A DNA stretch of 64,000 nucleotides from Adiantum capillus-veneris. Its lineage: Eukaryota; Streptophyta; Polypodiopsida; Polypodiales; Pteridaceae. Below, piece by piece: positions 48,462 to 60,406 of this stretch. The stretch is taken from NCBI GenBank assembly GCA_014529385.2, contig CM043952.1, positions 155,034,557 through 155,098,556 of the forward strand, given 5' to 3'. The notes under the pieces were generated by a model that was given only the letters and a program-made list of their open reading frames with translations, was not told the DNA's origin and made no database searches. Position numbers and translations under genes: made by a program. Each line of letters opens with the position of its first letter. Positions within the stretch are counted from its first letter, which is position 1.

Positions 48462-49299
48462 TCAATCTCTTTCTCCTCTGATTCGACGCGCAAGAGCTAA
48501 ATCCTTGGGCATTATTGTCACCCATTTTGCATGAATAGCACACAAGTTGGTCTTCAAAAGTAGAAATTAGATGATATTTTGCCGCTTCTTGCAGAGCTTC
48601 TACGGCGATACCTTGAACTCGAAACGCCATTCGATAACTTTGCATGATCTCTTTCACCAAACGTGCGAATGGTGCCTTGCGGATGAGAAGGTCTGAAGTT
48701 TTTTGATAGTGACGAATCTCTTGCAACGCCTTTGGAATGCGTCGCTTCATAGCAGGAGCCCGTTGTTGAGGGATGGTAGGATCTGGGACATGGGCCTTGC
48801 GAGGGCGAACCTTGAAAAACTTTTTCTTTTTACAAGAGGGCTTGCAAGAAGGAGCTTGCGTATCTTCAAGGCCACCATGTGCTCCGACTGGCTCTTCAAC
48901 TCCACCCTACGCTCCAACTGGCTCTTCTGCTACATCCTCAAAATCCTCTTCATTTAGTAACCCATGATCACCTCTAGGCTGATCTGACAGCAGAGCTTCG
49001 AAGCCACCTGGCAATGTCTTCCCAGCCGAAACTCGATGATTGCTTGGGATCTCCTGTCCGCTCCATGGTGGGCTTTGTGCTTCGTTGTCCGTTTCGGTTT
49101 CTGTGTCTGATGTCACTACCCGTTTCTTCTTGCATGAAGGTTGTCCATCTTGTTGCTCTTCACCTGACCATTCTCTCTCCATCTCTTCTAAGAGCTCTTG
49201 TTCGTGTATCCAAGGTGGTTTTTGAGCACCTTGGACGGTTGAGTGAGGGTGAGCAAAAAAAGGTTGATCTTTTCTTGTTGTTTGCTTTGTGCGTGCCAT
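48462..49299 (-). pseudogene. Histone H3-like protein with a very long acidic N-terminal tail, one stop and one frameshift
   Basis: The minus-strand ATG at 49299 opens MARTKQTTRK, nearly the canonical H3 tail start. About 175 further tail residues follow, rich in Glu, Asp, Ser and Pro, with CKKKRVVTSDTETET and a duplicated EEPVGA. They replace the usual 30-odd residues before the fold. The histone fold then reads RRIPKALQEIRHYQKTSDL, LLIRKAPFARLVKEI and [18 protein letters not shown] (48745-48550). A frameshift near 48550 is followed in the next frame by [20 protein letters not shown] and IRGERD with TGA (48464-48462), the H3 C-terminus. A TAG at 48909-48907 interrupts the tail. Loop 1 has canonical H3 length, unlike most CENH3. 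Intact length would be about 278 residues against 136 for H3. Confidence 0.88.
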
Positions 49300-49519
49300 G
49301 GTGTAAGAAGGGGCAAGATTGAAAATGAGACTCCCTCTTCTCTAAAAGCCCTCTATTTTTTTAAAAAAAGGTCTCTTCACACTTGACCAGGCCACTTAAA
49401 AAAACTCTTAATATCATCAAAATATAAAAAACAAAAAATGGATAAATGGAAAAGTATTATATGCAACTCAACAAAGACATCTACAAACATAAACATTACA
49501 TTGCATAGCATCATTTGTT

Positions 49520-52373
49520 TTACATGTTGGGTAACCAACGTTTGCCCACTCTATGGCGATTTTCACGCCACCTAGCATGATTAAGGGGTCCGGTGGAGTT
49601 TCTCCATTTCTCTTTAGCAGTAAGTCGAGATTGTCTCCTAACCTCCTTGGCAAGACTTGACTTTCGCGCTCGTTCTATGGCATGACATCTCCCCAAAGAA
49701 CAACGAAAGAACCAATCAAACATCTCCTTCATGTAGTTGGATCTCGTAGTTCCACCACCGTGACGTGTATTTTTAAAGTAAACACCTTTGGCTCGATAAT
49801 GTGATTTTTCCATTCCTTGAGTGCTCCATATGTCTAATGAACCATATTTTGACATAAAGAATGCTCCATGCGCATACAAAATATGCTGCATCAAGAAAAA
49901 ATGCTTAGATCAAATAAATATTTATGTATAGTATCAAAATTTGAACTGAACAAAGTAACTTACCATGTAGTGTGTGATATTGCTCTCTCCCCACGCTTGC
50001 ACAAATGCTTTAGTGAAATTCGAAATGTGATCTTTGAACAAATTTTGTTGCTCGCTCGTGGTTTGGGGTTTCCACATGATTTGAAGCACTAACTCCAAGT
50101 GGTGCCACACTTGCCTACGTAGATTTACAAGCACGGGATTTGAATCTTGATCGGTCGTACACTTGCAAAGCGCTTTCCATAGCTCCCATGGAGCATCCTC
50201 TTCACCCCTCTCCTTTCGCATCTCTGGTTTCTTAAAAAACCTACGTGCTTTCACACCATTCATAGATACTTTTTGTGGAACTTCATGCATATTTTCCACC
50301 TCACCGATGATAGAAACATTGCCACCATGACATCCAATCGAATTTAGAATTGTTTCAACTATTCCAATGGCTTCCACGGATCTGGAAAGTGGTTTCATTG
50401 TGAAAGTGCACTCCATGTGAAGCTTTAACAAACGATCAAATATACGCATAAAGGCATGCAAAGTGCAAAAGTGTACATTTGTAAGTGGAAAATTGATAAT
50501 GGGATGCCATGTTTTATCTTTTGTCGACCGATTGGGGACCTCCATGATAGGACACTTCAACACCGAGCACACCCAATCCCTTGCATCATCATCCATTGAC
50601 CCCGTTGCTTGACTTCCCTTGACATTTTTCTTTGAAGACGTGGAGCCAGGAGTACTCTCCTTGTATCCTCGTACACAATATGGACAAGGAAGAAGTGATG
50701 AAGCACCTTGTTTACACCCAAGTATACATTTGATTGTTTTTAGATCACCTCCTAAGTGCCACTCAACATCAAATGTACCTACTCCATCTACTTCTAGCTT
50801 TTCTCCCTCTAGTTGTGCCTTAATAACCTCTCTGATCCACGGGATCATAGAGAAGACCCATGCCAACACCTCATGAGTCTCTTTCGGAACTTCAAAAGCT
50901 CCTAACCACCATATTTCTTTTTCCGATTGTACACTACATGATGGTTTCTGAGAATGATCACCGATAGCATCGACTTTTGCAAAAAACATTGCCTCATTCA
51001 TGAGTGTCACACTCATACGTTCCAATCTCCGTCCTTTGACAATTTGACATTCATCTAGCTTAAGAATAAATATGAGCTTCTCTCCAAGTACTGAAACAAC
51101 ACAGGAATTGAATTATTATACTAAATGATATTCAATACAAATAAAAAATGACATTACAATTTGTATTACCATGTGGAGACAAAACATAAAATTTAACCAT
51201 AGCTCATTGTAGTCGTTTCAAGTCAACAAAAATATTGTTGAATTGATGATAACTAAAAGACTTTGCCCCATTAGGAATAGTATTGCCTCCCTTTATATTA
51301 CCATGTGACTTGACACTCGTGGAAGAGTACACCATGGATCCTTCAATGTGTTTGTATTCGCCAAGGGATTCTCGAACGAGATCATTGTTTGCTTTTTTTC
51401 AAGTCGGACCCTATGTGGAATAGGAAATAAATTATCGGTGATGCCTTGCTCTCGTAATGCATCTTTCATCAATCCATGAAGTGCATGGTATGCATTTGTG
51501 CTGATCCCAATCTCATCATAAGATCTCTGGACATCATCCTCAGACACAAGGTTAGAGATATTTTTTAGGATCTCCTTTGTGATGGCATCTTTCATGTGTT
51601 TGGCCTTTTCACAACCTATGATGTAAAGTATATCTTCCTTTGAGATGCATCCTAGGAGAAGATTGCAACGGTCCTCTTGTGTAAAACTTCCAGACACATC
51701 TTGTATATATGTCCTATTTCAAAAGGTGAACCGAGTTACAAATTGATGAAAATTATTTGAGAGTTATGAACACTATAAATTTAAAAAAATACTTGGTTGC
51801 CGTGATCCTCTTCTTACGTGCCCCTCCATTAGAGGCTAAGTTTTCAATGGAAGAGAACTCCCTCTTACACTCACGCATGCCAAATGGAGTGGCTTTTAGG
51901 TGCATCATTGCAATCTGTAGCTTAGTTACCTTTGTTTCTGTAGCTTTCATCTCCTCTTTAAGATCTTTGAGTTGTTTCTCTGTAGAATGTAGTTGTTGTT
52001 GGAGATTTGTGGAATGAATGTGTAACACTTGACATTGTTGTCGGAAATATGCCGACGCACTTGCGTGATTGGAGTCCAATCTCTTACAATACCCAAGAAG
52101 ACCACGTTCTCCTTCTCCCACATATTTGATTAATCTTGGGAGTGTACGGAATGTCGGATGACAGCCCACGAGCGGATCTTTTGGATACAACCCTCCATCA
52201 AGCCACAAGTCAACATTGGTTTCTCCTCGAAACCGTCGTACGGATGCTGGTTGAGATGCTTTCTCATCATTTTTTTTTGTGGGAGCAAATTCGATCGGTA
52301 AACGCAGATTGACATTAGTTGACCTAGTAGATGACGGCGCAGGTGATTCATTGGTTATGTCGCGAAGAGACAT
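49520..52373 (-). CDS. Unrecognised spliced gene, transposase-like, at least four exons
   Basis: Minus-strand exons are about 52373-51790, 51710-51293, 51025-49964 and 49885-49520. The last junction is clear: ITHYM, then GTAAGT, then an acceptor and HILYAHGAFFM. Exon 1 (MSLRDITNESPAPSST) ends in a coiled coil (about residues 120-170, LQQQLHSTEKQLKDLKEEM). Exon 3 carries CPYCVRGY, a possible zinc site, and the histidine-rich segment NFPLTNVHFCTLHAFM. The last exon has GSLDIWSTQGMEKSHYRAK followed by NTRHGGG, resembling the QG-x-E-K motif of uncharacterised transposon-linked proteins in other eukaryotes. I cannot assign a superfamily. It lies 220 bp upstream of the H3-like gene on the same strand. 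No terminal inverted repeats were found. Confidence 0.55.
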
Positions 52374-52379
52374 GGTGAA

Positions 52380-53040
52380 AAGTTATGATGGGGAAAAAAT
52401 TTGATAAGATATACTTTTTAGGATAAACAGACAATTTTTGGGATAAAAAGACTTAAAAATATATTTTTTCATATATAGGTTCAATTTTTGAGCTCAAAGG
52501 AGGAAAATTTCCAATTTTTAGGCTTTATTAGATGGACGTTTTGATGATGTGGCATTATCTATTTATTCTTGGAGTTAATGTAGACAGGGACCCAAGGAAT
52601 TTTAGATTCGGAGCTTATAAATTTTAGATTCTTCTAAATATATATATATATATATATATAGGGACCTTTAGAAAGCTTAAAAGATCAGTTTTGAAGATTT
52701 TATAAAAAATTCAATTTTTTGGGGTGAATTGATGCACGAACTGAAAAGTGGATTTTGTCATAACTACTTACTCTCTTTGTTTGGTGATAGGTAGAGAGAG
52801 AATGGTTCTTCTCTCTCTTTTTACTCCCCTCTCTCTCCTACTTTATCCCCCCTCTTTCTCCTACTTTACCACCCTCATCCCTACTTCCCCCCCCTCTCCT
52901 ATCTAGAGAGAGAGCTACAAAAGTAGCCCTATTTATTGTCTTTGTTCCCTCCATCCCCTACAAAATTAGCTTTAATCCCTTAAAATTAGGAATCCTTACA
53001 TGGCCCCAAGGGGGTCCAATTTTTTCCTAATGATAATGGA
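52380..53040. other. AT-rich non-coding stretch
   Basis: No gene is seen. It includes an (AT)n tract at 52638-52660 and a pyrimidine-rich stretch (52790-52910). Confidence 0.7.
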
Positions 53041-54930
53041 CCAGGTTGCAGTTGGCATCATCATTTTCAATGAGCAAAAGGAAAAGCTATTATCTATTGG
53101 GGGCAGCTGCCACACTCCCACTCCAACAACGAAGTAGAGTACGCAGCCCTAATTTTTGGTTTAGAACAATGTGTTTTGCAAGGGTTCAACACCTAAATGT
53201 GTTTGGCAATGCCATGCTTTTGATGAAGCAGATAAATGGCACTTGGATTTGTAAAAATCATGTTTTTCTTGGCCAATTACACCAACTTAGGACCATCTTT
53301 TAAGAAATTTTGAAGCAGTGCAATTATTTCATGTCCCTCAGGCAGAAAATCAAGTGGCAGATGCTCTAGCCAAGGAAAGAATACAAGATGTTCCCATAGG
53401 AGCAATCAAACTGAAGCTGCCCCTCTTTCAAGGTAGCGATGCTATGCTTGATATCGTGAGATTCTTAGATACAGGGGAATGTCTTGAAGGGTATAGCAAG
53501 GGACGAAAACAATGGCTTGTCCGAAAGGCAACAAGATACTACCTTATAAACAACAACTTATACTACAAGGGCAAAGACCAGATTCTCAGGCGAGTGCCAA
53601 TCTCCAATAAAATCACGGAGGTAATCTCAAGTTGCCATGATGGTGTTTGTGATGGGCACTTTGCTCTAGATATTACTAGCAGGAAGATTATACAGGCAGG
53701 ATTCTCTTGGCCTAATCTAAACAGGGATGTGCATCATTGGTGTAAAACATGCAGAGCTTGTAAGGTATCCAGTGATCGAACACTAACCTATGAGCCACAT
53801 ACTCCTATCATCTCATATGGCCCGTTTGAGAAGTGGGGAATAGATGCATTTGATCCTTGAACAAGGGCCCAATCAGATAAACTATACATTCTAGTTTGGT
53901 ATAAACTACATGACACGATGGGCGGAAGCAGAAACCACCACACGCATTACAACCCAAGATGTTGCGAAGTTCATATTTGAGCACATTTGTTGCCGCTTTG
54001 GCACACCTCTAGAGATAATATCTGATAGAGGATCAGGTTTCAGAGGCAACTTGGTGGGAGAAATGATGAAAAAGTTAGGCATCACATGTCAACACTCCAC
54101 CTCATACTATCCACAATGCAATGGTCTAGTGGAAAAGGTAAATGGCATGATCTGTAAGATCATCACAAAACAGGTGAATAACCACACAAGTGATTGGGAT
54201 AAGCATCTCATGGCCTCTCTTTGGGCCTACCGCGCACGACATTTCGAACATCAGTAGGTTTCACCCCTTTTCATCTGGTACATGGAAAGGAGGCCATTCT
54301 ACCCATCAAAGTACAAATAGCCAGCTTGCGAGTCACGGCTAGCTAGTTACAGTGCCCAATTGCCCATCTCCGCAACCACACCTAAGGCTTCAACTAGATA
54401 GGGAATACAAATGATAAAGGTATTATGCTCACTTCTATCGTAGATGAAATGACAAAAGTATGAAGGTTTCATTAAGTCATTTGTATCTATGTTTCATGAC
54501 CTTTCCTGCATGATACATGTGATGATAAAAGAGTTCTAACCACACTAAATCGTCTATGGCATGTATATCTGGTATGAAATTGAGGATGTTTGCAAGCAGA
54601 GCGATGCTTACTCACATTCAATCAATGGCTTAAAGAAAAGGGTCTCAAGAAAGGCATGCTAGTGTTGAGATACGACAACAGATTTGACACTAGGAAAGAT
54701 AAAAAGTTTTAGCCCAGATGGGAAGGGCCATTCATTGTCAAAAAGAAATACACTAATGGCAGCTACAAATTGATGGAAGCAGATGGTGGAATTCACAAGA
54801 CATGAGTCAATGGATGGAGGATAATAAGGTACTTCTTAAGGTTTGATCCAGAGTTCATGCTAGATATTATAAAGAATAGAGAACCCTCCAAATCTGCTAC
54901 TAGGGAATCAAAAGCAAAGCTAGAAGCATG
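53040..54930 (+). pseudogene. Ty3/gypsy pol remnant: RNase H and integrase
   Basis: The remnant begins in an RNase H domain (VGIIIFNEQKEKLLSI, then NNEVEYAALIFGLEQ, MLLMKQINGTWICKN and FHVPQAENQVADALAKE). The Asn-Glu-Ala/Val-Glu-Tyr and HVPxxxN-xxADALA pattern is that of the second RNase H found in Tat-type elements. The integrase follows: H2C2 finger in CHDGVCDGHFALD to CKTCRACK, catalytic Asp in KWGIDAFDP, Asp in IISDRGSGF and Glu in NGLVEKVNG. A C-terminal segment reads WEGPFIVKKKYTNGSYKL. Frames change at about 53120, 53200, 53300, 53860 and 54250, and stops are present. Reverse transcriptase and LTRs are absent. It would cut and join element cDNA if intact. Confidence 0.88.
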
Positions 54931-55207
54931 AATGCCTCTAGCCAGAAGGGGAGGGCTAATGATGGCCGGATTTCACAAGCCGCAACCGCAAGAACCAAAA
55001 ATAAACAAAAAAATGTTCTTTTTTTATGCTGCTTCCCGCCATTGTCTTCCCTCCCTTGGCACCACCCTCCTCCCCCTCCTCCATTATTCCCCTCTCCCTC
55101 CTTCATTATCACATGCAGCCAGAAACACTCTCTCTCCCTCTCGTTCCTCAACCCACAGGGGGACGCCATGCATGGGACAACTCTCTCTCTCCCTCTCATC
55201 CATTATT

Positions 55208-56060
<853 letters not shown>

Positions 56061-57904
56061 CACATACACACACAAAAATATAACACTATTTGATCTTTTG
56101 GAAAAAAACACAAGTTCTGATGCCACCAAAAATCTACTAATCTTCTAACATGTCACATGCGACTACTTCATTAGCAGAAGAATGATGGAAGAAAGAATGA
56201 CTCCAAGACAAGACACAATGATGGTGTTTGAAAGCCGAACAACCCCTTTTTTTTGTAAACATTTCTGGCATGGAAAAGTCTTTTATTTGTATTGTATTTG
56301 TAATTTGTTTGGAAGTCGCCAGAAGCGTGTACAATACCTTGAATAATCAAATTTTCCATTGTCATCAATTTTGAAAATCTTACAAAACACGATTTTTTTA
56401 ACAACACTCAAATGGTGGATGCATTGACACAAGTCAAACAAGTGCACATGATTAGTTAGTACACAAACACCGTTGGTTTATATGCAATAGACTACACAAT
56501 TTGGCCCCAAACCAGATCGTTACCTAGTTATGTTTACAGACATGATTGGTGGTACACGGGCTCAAGGAAACTACCGGCACATTGGGAGTTACTACACAGT
56601 TTACAAAGGTTTTTTTAATAAGCTTGCTTACATAATAAATTTTACAGCGACGTCCTTATCAAGTAATGAGACTGGTAAGGTTCCAATCCTTTTACAAAGA
56701 TAATCAGGTTTGTTAAAAAAGGAAGGAAGATGGGATAACGCCAAGTGGGAAATTAAAGGGTATACGATGGATACTGTAACCTCCCCAAATAAAGCAATTC
56801 ATATAGCGTGGAGCTTTAAAGGTGCAAAATGCTAACTCTATTGATAAAAGCAGGTAGCTCAAGCAATAGAATTCACAAGGCTCACACACACAATATCTCA
56901 TGCATGCATTATCTATCTACTAGAGAAACCTGCACCAAGTGGGTTGCAACCTCACACTCTCAATAATAGGCAATATAATACTATTAGCGCATAGGGCAAG
57001 GCTCACAACTGAGTAGGTTGTTCATAAGAAAGTGTGCACTCTCAGGCAATACAACATGGAATACTAATGCATAAACGCATGGCTCACAACTGAAGGAGGT
57101 TTGCTCGCCTACTACACGGGTACACCTTGAATCAAGCACACAAGCGCCAGGTGACCCGAGATGCTTGTTGTACAACAATCAATTCATCCCAATCTTTTGG
57201 AAAACTAGTGGATACACCAAGAAAGGAGGGCCTCTGAGTACATACAAAAACAAGCGGAGTACGGCAAGACACAAAGGTAATTGATGTCATATATCATCAA
57301 CCACTCACACAATTCGTTTTCAATAATAAAAACTACAGTGTCTTGTATGCCTGGTTATACACACATTCCATGTAGGCAATCTCCATTTGCATAAAAGCGC
57401 ATGATGAGTAGCGATTACGGTATATAACAGAATCACACACAAGGATTGGGATACACAAGAAGGATAATCCGGAAGCATTTACACACACATAAGAAGTTAA
57501 GGAAGATAAGTCCAATAGCCACCATCACAAGGGTAGCATGGGTATGATGATGTTGCATCAGAAAGATAATGAGAAAACAGTCTTTTTTCATAGTCATAAA
57601 CACACAGACACAAAAAAAATCGATTTTGAGTCCACACAGATAGGCATATACACAAGAAATGTTTCACAGATGCACATGCAACAGGCAATATACAAATATA
57701 CGAGTAGTATAGCATTCAAAAGAAAAAACAACCATGACCATAAAGCTAATAACCAACAAAAATATCTATCATTTGAAGGGCATAGCGGTGACAGGGTGCA
57801 GTACTTTGGATAATAAGCATACGCAAGAGAAGTAACACAGATGGCGACGGCAAGCAATAACCAGGTAATGTGATACAGAAATTGATAAATAGGTTTCCTT
57901 TGAT
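56061..57904. other. Non-coding stretch
   Basis: No gene, element end or RNA gene is supported. The ORFs here are short, lack motifs and overlap on both strands. Confidence 0.6.
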
Positions 57905-58610
57905 GTTTATGAATTAAAATAAAGATATTCAGTTATGAGTTTTTCCTTTTTTAAAAGAAGCATTTGAACTGAAAGAAGTCTCATAAAGGTTGGCTAGGTA
58001 GTATAAATATGGATAAGGATATGATACATGTGATATGACAACCTCCTATGAGGGCACATGTCAATGAATACGGCTAGCTTTTTTCGAAAAAAGAGTGATA
58101 ATACAAAAAAAATGCTATTGAAATTTGTGAGAAGTGTAGACGTTTATAAGGAAATTGGTTTAAAAAGATGATTGTATATAACATAGATTGCAGCCATTGG
58201 GGGATTCATACATAGTTGGGGCATCACGTAGGTCTAGTACAAAATAATATACCATATGTCTATGATCATGAGCTATTACAAAGATATTAAACTTTAAGTT
58301 ATCCTTTTTTGAAGCATTTGAATTCAAAGAAGTCCCATATAAGTTTGCTAGGTGGTATAAAAATGGATAAGGATATGACACAATTGTTATGAAAACCTCC
58401 TGTGAGGGTACAAGTCAATGTGTACGGATGTTTTTTTTTTAAATGAGGGATATTAAAAACAAAATGCAGCCAAAATTTTTATAAATTATAGACATGTATA
58501 AAGAAAATTAGTTTAAAAGGTAAATACCATAGACTGAAGCAATTAATCAATTCATACACATATATTTGGGGCAATAGCTAGGCAGTCTAGTACATAAAAG
58601 TATTAACCAC
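57905..58610. repeat. Diverged tandem duplication of about 350 bp
   Basis: Copy 1 (about 57905-58262) and copy 2 (about 58263-58610) share, in order, AAGCATTTGAA, AAAGAAGTC, GGATAAGGATATGA, AACCTCCT.TGAGGG, and GTAGACGTTTATAA / ATAGACATGTATAA. They also share GGGGCA and TCTAGTAC. Confidence 0.8.
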
Positions 58611-58637
58611 ATGTGTGTAAATATTTCTGAAAAACAG

Positions 58638-58844
58638 GGATACCGGCAGATAGCTAGGATGAGCGTCACTCAGGACGTGTTTAAACTACAACAGATTCGG
58701 AACAAGCTCATGGCTGCACATAATAGGCAAAAGAAAACCAAGCCAATAGCAATTAAGGACCCCATTTCCAAACCATATAAACCCATAAAGCTTTTCAAAG
58801 ACGCAATAGACCCTACTTACATAGACAAACTAAAGAAAACATAG
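58638..58844 (+). CDS. Possible terminal exon, 68 codons, unrecognised
   Basis: An acceptor-like AAAAACAG precedes GYRQIARMSVTQDVFKLQQI, and the frame is open to TAG at 58842. The peptide is strongly basic (KPIAIKDPISKPYKPIKLF) and has no recognised domain. No partner exon could be identified upstream in the duplicated sequence. It could be the tail of a gene whose earlier exons are lost, or a chance ORF. Composition is more protein-like than its surroundings, which is the only support beyond the acceptor. Confidence 0.3.
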   Translation, partial: GYRQIARMSVTQDVFKLQQIRNKLMAAHNRQKKTKPIAIKDPISKPYKPIKLFKDAIDPTYIDKLKKT

Positions 58845-59694
58845 TATATGTTTAGGAGTATGGTTGGGGTCTGGGATGTGACAGCGATAACAACAAGCAG
58901 TGGGGATTGCTTGATATACCTGTCACCCATTTAGTACAAATTAGTCCTAATTAATTGTACTTGTGGTTGGTTGGTAGGTAAAGATCCTTGCTTTCATCTT
59001 ATAGGATTTTCGGCTTAAACTCCTAGTTTCTCATGTATCAAAGTATCTTGTAATGAATTTTATCTCAAGAAATTCTTCTTTGTCTTTTACACAATATGTT
59101 TTTTGCAAACAATATTTAAGTCTCTCAGTATATGATTATGAATGATGGGATTTTAAATGCAAACACACACCCACAAACACTCACATACACACCCATGTTC
59201 TATGTAGGTAGTCTCTTTCCCCCTTGACCTATACACATACACACTTACCATACAATCGCACACTTACAAGCACACACAAACAGTCACATATGCACTCAGA
59301 AACAACCACACACACATTCAGACAAACACATGCACATCGTATGCACACACAAGAAGAAAAAACAAAGAAACTCCACATCGACGCCTAACACAACAACAAA
59401 AAGATGCCAAAATCACGCGATGGTGACATCGGTTCAAGGAATGACGCCGAAGGCATTTCTCGACCGGCCCCAAAACTGGCGAACATGCTACACCCACGCA
59501 CAAGCAAAGCTCGCCATTCACCAACATCTCGCCCACAATGCATCTTCACAGTAAACATCCATAGGGTAATCTATTTTTCCGTTTGAAAGCGAAAAATCTT
59601 GTATAAAAAACCAATTGTATATTGCCACCTCTCTCTGGGTGATGGTCACAAAGTCCCACCCAGAGATATCATTTTAAGGTTCTCCTAAGACAAA
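58845..59694. other. Non-coding stretch, CA-rich in part
   Basis: Irregular ACACAC-rich sequence at 59160-59350. No gene is supported. Confidence 0.6.
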
Positions 59695-59811
59695 GCAAGG
59701 GTCAACCATATGGGACCCAACTTCTTTCTTTGAGCAAGGGTCAACCATATGGGACCCAACTTCTTTCTTTGAGCAAGGGTCAACCATATGGGACCCAACT
59801 CCTTGCTTTGT
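59695..59811. repeat. 39-bp tandem repeat, three copies
   Basis: Copies beginning GCAAGGGTCAACCATATGGG start at 59695, 59734 and 59773, nearly identical. The inner GGGTC.....ATATGGGACCC is partly self-complementary. They lie about 60 bp upstream of a TATA box. Confidence 0.95.
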
Positions 59812-59867
59812 CTCTCCTGATTAGGGCCTAACCTAATCAGATTATCCTAAATTAATTCAACCTGCAC

Positions 59868-59876
59868 CTATAAAAG
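59868..59876 (+). promoter_or_regulatory. TATA box upstream of the gene at 60407
   Basis: GCACCTATAAAAGGGCAC is a strong plant TATA context. The predicted start near 59900 leaves a leader of about 500 bp, which may contain an intron. The 39-bp triplicate upstream could be a regulatory element. Confidence 0.65.
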
Positions 59877-60406
59877 GGCACTGAGAGGTCATTATCAAGG
59901 GCACTGGGAAGTCATCACTTGAGAAGGAAACCATGCATACACCCTGACTCCAAGGGTTGCCACACACAAAAGTAGAATCTCCGTCTATATGGAATTTCCT
60001 CTAGAGAACGCTCTATAGGCTCTCTATCTCTCACTATCTCTCTATCCCTCTCCATTAGGAAATTTTGGAGGTCATTTGGAGGGCCATATGAAGAGAGAGA
60101 AAAATAGAGCGCGTCCAATGAGCATGAAGGCTACGTTACGTAGAAAAGTACCTGGAAAGACTCAAAAAATAGGAAAATAGCATAAAACTTTCACGAAACT
60201 AGGATTGTAGCATAGTAATTTCCTTACTTTTACCGAGCTTTTAGGTGCTTGCGTGTGGTCCCACTTCTGATATTCTCTCATGGTCATTAACGTACTGGAG
60301 GGTGACCATTAAGCCCGCACAAGATATTGGAATTTTAAAACACTTTCCCTCCATTAGAATGCTTTCAAAGTGAATCTCCCTCCACTAAAGCTTTTCTCTG
60401 AGAGTT

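Noticed and set aside
48462-49299. Assignment of the H3-like gene as CENH3
   Set aside because: Loop 1 has canonical H3 length and the C-terminus matches ordinary H3; the long tail alone does not make it centromeric.
49520-52373. Assignment to KDZ, hAT, MULE or CACTA transposases
   Set aside because: The visible motifs (CPYC, QGMEKSHY) do not match the signatures I know for any of these, so it is left unassigned.
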